Assembly (NCBI GenBank): GCA_014860845.1 | Contig: JACZIY010000646.1 | Location: forward strand, 1-8,330 | Length of the DNA: 8,330 nt | From: Anaerolineaceae bacterium | GTDB lineage: Bacteria > Chloroflexota > Anaerolineae > Anaerolineales > Anaerolineaceae | Direction: 5' to 3' | Shown: positions 5,579-8,330 of the stretch, in pieces | How the letters are laid out: every line of letters starts with the position of its first letter | Position numbering within the stretch: position 1 is the first letter of the stretch | Program-made: the position numbers and the translations under genes | The notes under the pieces: model-generated | Databases searched by the model: none | The model's input: the letters and a program-made list of their open reading frames with translations, nothing else | Told to the model about the DNA's origin: nothing

Positions 5579-7285
5579 ATGAAAATTAAGAAAATTTTTG
5601 TATTTGTGGTTGTTCTGGCTTTGCTTTCCGTTATTGTGCAAACTCAACCGGTTTTCGCAGTAAAACCTGCTTCTGTCAATGTGCAGATCCTGGCTGTCAA
5701 CGATTTCCACGGCGCATTGGACGCGAGTTTGACAAAACCCAGTTCCACCAATGAGGCTACCTGGTATTATCGGGGTGGAGCAGAGTATCTTGCCAACTTC
5801 GTTAATGCTGCCGTTGCAACCAATCCTAACACCGTCAAAGTATCTGCCGGGGATATGATCGGGGCATCCCCGTTGCTCTCCGCCCTGTTCCATGACGAGC
5901 CAACGGTAATGGCATTCAATCAGATGGGTTTCGACCTCAGCAATGTGGGCAACCATGAATTTGATGAAGGCTGGCTGGAATTACTACGCATGCAATATGG
6001 CGGGTGCCATCCAACCGATGGATGTTTCGGAGGTGTTCCAGCGTTTCCAGGAGCAACGTTCGAGTACAAAGCTGGCAACGTGGTTCAATTGGATTACGGA
6101 ATGACACTTTTCCCTGCCTATGGTGTTCGTGAATTCGATGGCGTAAAGGTGGGGTTCATTGGTATTTCCCTTGAATCAACACCAACCATTGTCGTAGCTT
6201 CAGGTGTCGAAGGATTATTATTCGAAGCTGAAGTAGAAACCATTAACCACTATGTCAAGGTTCTCAAAGATACAGAGGAACTCAAAGCCATTGTCGTCAT
6301 CCTGCACGATGGCGCTAGTGCTGGACCAACCATCAATTCATGCAACCTGGCCGATCCTTTCTTTGCAAATGTCGTTATGAATCTGGATCCCGAGATTGAC
6401 GCATTGATCACCGGCCACACCCACAATGCTTATAATTGTCAGGTGCAAGTTAAGAAGAATTATGATCCGATGATTGTTACCGGCGCTGGGTATAATGGAC
6501 GCTACCTCACGGATATCGATCTAACGATCTCTGGCACGAACGGTCAGGTGATTGCGAGAACTGCCACTAACATCCCGGTGGAAACTCCTTATTTGACTGC
6601 AGTACCGGATCCTGATATGAAGGCTCTGCTTGATCAATACCGGGCGGCCTCTGCTCCGTTGGCAAACTACGTCGTTGGTTCGATCACCGCTGACATCAAG
6701 AGGGGAGCCAACATGGCTGAGTCAGCTTTGGGTGATGTGATTGCTGATGCACAGCTTAATGTGACATCTGACCCAGCATATGGCGGTGCGGTAATAGCAA
6801 TGACTAACCCGGGTGGTATCCGTACCGACCTGCTTTACGCTCAGATCAGCGGTGGAGAACAGCCTGGAGAGGTGACATACGCAGAGGCTTTTGCGGTGCA
6901 ACCTTTCAGCAACAGCCTGGTGACGCTGACGTTGACAGGTGATCAGCTCAAAGCCGTATTAGAACAGCAAGCCACAGCCGGATCAGACGGTTCAGGACGG
7001 ATGCTGCAAATCTCATACAGTCTGACTTACACCTGGACAACTACAGCTCAAGTTGGCAGTAAGGTCAGTGAGTTGAAGATAAATGGTGTACCAGTTGATC
7101 CCGCTGCCAGCTACCGTGTAACCGTCAACAATTTCCTGGCCGGAGGAGGAGACGGATTTACAGAACTCCTGGCGGGTACCGATCTGTTAACCGGCATGAT
7201 CGATCTGGATGCATTCACAGCATATCTTACAGCGAACTCGCCTGTTGCACCCGGCCCTCAAGATCGTATAACTTTCGTTCCATAA
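5579..7285 (+). CDS. Secreted UshA-type 5'-nucleotidase / metallophosphoesterase
   Basis: A 568-residue exported two-domain enzyme expected to remove phosphate from extracellular nucleotides (5'-nucleotidase, possibly with 2',3'-cyclic phosphodiesterase or UDP-sugar hydrolase activity). A signal peptide spans 1-27 (KIKK, hydrophobic core, cleavage after VFA). The metallophosphatase domain, about 34-335, has all dimetal motifs: NDFHG (Asp42, His44), GDMIG (Asp92), GNHEFD (Asn125, catalytic dyad His126/Asp129), ILHDG (His243) and GHTH (His280, His282). The C-terminal 5'-nucleotidase domain, about 358-555, has ESALGD, NPGGIR (Arg415), QPFSN and GGGDGF (Phe527, the substrate base-stacking region). 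Cys143 and Cys149 in an insert (GGCHPTDGCFGG) could form a disulfide. No LPXTG motif or C-terminal membrane anchor is present, so it is probably released or loosely held. It is the only gene between its riboswitch leader and a strong terminator. Exact substrate is not decidable from sequence. Confidence 0.95.
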   Translation: MKIKKIFVFVVVLALLSVIVQTQPVFAVKPASVNVQILAVNDFHGALDASLTKPSSTNEATWYYRGGAEYLANFVNAAVATNPNTVKVSAGDMIGASPLLSALFHDEPTVMAFNQMGFDLSNVGNHEFDEGWLELLRMQYGGCHPTDGCFGGVPAFPGATFEYKAGNVVQLDYGMTLFPAYGVREFDGVKVGFIGISLESTPTIVVASGVEGLLFEAEVETINHYVKVLKDTEELKAIVVILHDGASAGPTINSCNLADPFFANVVMNLDPEIDALITGHTHNAYNCQVQVKKNYDPMIVTGAGYNGRYLTDIDLTISGTNGQVIARTATNIPVETPYLTAVPDPDMKALLDQYRAASAPLANYVVGSITADIKRGANMAESALGDVIADAQLNVTSDPAYGGAVIAMTNPGGIRTDLLYAQISGGEQPGEVTYAEAFAVQPFSNSLVTLTLTGDQLKAVLEQQATAGSDGSGRMLQISYSLTYTWTTTAQVGSKVSELKINGVPVDPAASYRVTVNNFLAGGGDGFTELLAGTDLLTGMIDLDAFTAYLTANSPVAPGPQDRITFVP

Positions 7286-7307
7286 ATCTTTCTCAATTAA
7301 TTAATAT

Positions 7308-7339
7308 GGCCTGGCAAAGATGCCAGGCCTATGTGTTTT
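7308..7339 (+). terminator. Intrinsic terminator after the nucleotidase gene
   Basis: A perfect 9-bp GC-rich stem, GGCCTGGCA (7308-7316) and TGCCAGGCC (7321-7329), with an AAGA tetraloop, is followed by TATGTGTTTT. It lies 22 bases after the stop codon, so the riboswitch transcript is monocistronic. The tail is T-rich but not pure. Confidence 0.88.
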
Positions 7340-7474
7340 AATGTTGAAAAAAAGAAAGGTATTGCCATAGCCTAATATTGAATTTTTCATCCAACACAGA
7401 TGTAAAGATCAGTTTGCGTTTGAACCATTAATGCAATGATTGATCACGGAAAAAAAACGGCGTTATACAACTTA

Positions 7475-7502
7475 TTCACAGTGACTCAATATTTCATATA
7501 AT
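7475..7502 (+). promoter_or_regulatory. Promoter of the membrane-protein gene
   Basis: TTCACA (7475-7480) and a perfect TATAAT (7497-7502) are separated by 16 bases. The start of transcription would lie near 7509, about 40 bases before the ATG, and the pair follows the preceding gene's terminator, as expected for an independent unit. Confidence 0.6.
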
Positions 7503-7517
7503 TCATGATTACTATTC

Positions 7518-7529
7518 ATTCGATCGAAT
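7518..7529. repeat. 12-bp perfect palindrome, possible operator
   Basis: ATTCGATCGAAT is fully self-complementary. It lies just downstream of the predicted transcription start and ends three bases before the AAGGA ribosome binding site (7533-7537), a position where a bound repressor would block transcription. Its cognate regulator is unknown, and a palindrome of this size can arise by chance. Confidence 0.35.
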
Positions 7530-7547
7530 CAAAAGGAATTATCTGTG

Positions 7548-8330
7548 ATGAGAACTGTCTCTGAAAACAAAATATTACCGGAAACACGCTGGGTTGCTGC
7601 TTTGGTTATTCCATTTCTTGTGGTTGCATTTGTTATATTGTTCTTTTTCCCCGGTCAAACAGAAAAACTATTCGCCTGGAAAATTCAACCCTCCATGACT
7701 GCCATGATGTTGGCCGCTGCTTATGCTGGAGGAATCGTTTTCTTTACGGGGGTACTGAGATTAAAGAAATGGCATAAGATCAAAGTGGGGTTCCTTCCCG
7801 TTTTGTCTTTTGCTTCCTTATTAAGTATTGCCACTATCCTCCATTGGGATAAATTTAGTCACGGTCATATCTCATTTTTTGCCTGGGCAGGTCTGTATTT
7901 CACCACACCATTCATTGTCTTGTTTGTTTGGTTACGCAATCGCAATCAAGATGGAGGCAAATTGGATGATCATGACATTGTAATCCCAGCCTCAGCAAGA
8001 CTTATCATTGGATTTATGGGTGCTGTCACACTGATCATCAGTTTGTTCCTGTTTGTACAGCCAGAAATTATGATCAGACTCTGGCCGTGGACGTTAACTC
8101 CATTAACAGCACGCGTTATGGGAGCCATGTTTTCGCTACCTGGTCTCGTTGGGCTTGGAATCGCCTTCGATAAACGCTGGAGCGCTGCAAAACTCATTCT
8201 TCAGTCACAAGGGTTTTCCATTCTACTCATCCTGGTTGCAGCCATTCGTGCTTTGAGCGATTTTGACTGGGCAAATATCGCAAGTTGGTTCTTTGTTGGT
8301 GGGTTGGGTTTCATGCTCGTGAGTTTTATC
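7548..8330 (+). CDS. Multi-pass membrane protein of unknown function, 3' end cut by window
   Basis: An open frame of 261 codons runs from ATG at 7548 to the last base without a stop, so the gene continues past the window. The ribosome binding site AAGGA lies ten bases upstream; an adjacent in-frame GTG at 7545 would add one residue. About eight hydrophobic segments are visible, near 15-34, 49-70, 80-98, 108-128, 151-171, 189-207, 217-234 and 244-261. They form two similar four-helix halves: 'FFPGQTEKLFAWKIQPSMTA' (33-52) in half one matches 'FVQPEIMIRLWPWTLTPLTA' (169-188) in half two, each at the same place between helices 1 and 2. A hydrophilic linker (RNRNQDGGKLDDHD, 130-143) joins the halves. 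I recognise no transport or catalytic motif. The gene has its own promoter and is not part of the nucleotidase unit. Confidence 0.85.
   Translation, partial: MRTVSENKILPETRWVAALVIPFLVVAFVILFFFPGQTEKLFAWKIQPSMTAMMLAAAYAGGIVFFTGVLRLKKWHKIKVGFLPVLSFASLLSIATILHWDKFSHGHISFFAWAGLYFTTPFIVLFVWLRNRNQDGGKLDDHDIVIPASARLIIGFMGAVTLIISLFLFVQPEIMIRLWPWTLTPLTARVMGAMFSLPGLVGLGIAFDKRWSAAKLILQSQGFSILLILVAAIRALSDFDWANIASWFFVGGLGFMLVSFI

Noticed and set aside
7970..8197. Minus-strand 75-codon frame
   Set aside because: It is antisense to the hydrophobic repeat of the membrane protein, which has a ribosome binding site, a promoter and membrane-helix periodicity.

Overview
The window looks like a chromosomal segment of a Chloroflexota bacterium, probably of the Anaerolineae. 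This is an inference from protein style: a large secreted protein built of bacterial Ig-like modules that ends in a short hydrophobic-then-basic tail (IFLPMIKK, like the 'LPL' plus basic tails common on secreted proteins of this phylum), a NarL-type kinase/regulator pair with a 7TM sensor, and moderate GC content. No rRNA, tRNA, mobile element or CRISPR array was seen.

Left half (65-5061), all on the minus strand, in transcription order: a membrane sensor histidine kinase (5061-3340), its LuxR/NarL response regulator (3301-2654), a textbook intrinsic terminator (2603-2569), a small degenerate receiver-like protein that lacks the phosphorylation residues (2483-2163), and, 34 bases further on, a 687-residue secreted Ig-domain protein (2128-65). 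The terminator splits the block into two transcription units: a classical two-component operon, then a pseudo-receiver plus surface-protein pair.

Centre (5062-5578): a 517-base divergent intergenic region. It holds a small possible ORF with a strong ribosome binding site, an extended -10 promoter, and a cyclic-di-GMP-I (GEMM-I) riboswitch. An intrinsic terminator hairpin shares its 5' arm with the conserved 3' strand of the aptamer, which predicts a transcriptional ON switch.

Right half (5579-8330), plus strand: a secreted UshA-type 5'-nucleotidase/cyclic phosphodiesterase controlled by that riboswitch and closed by a strong terminator, then a separately promoted multi-pass membrane protein with an internal four-helix duplication, cut by the window end.

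The most interesting element is the c-di-GMP riboswitch in front of an exported nucleotidase. It suggests that the sessile/motile second messenger directly controls extracellular nucleotide scavenging in this organism.
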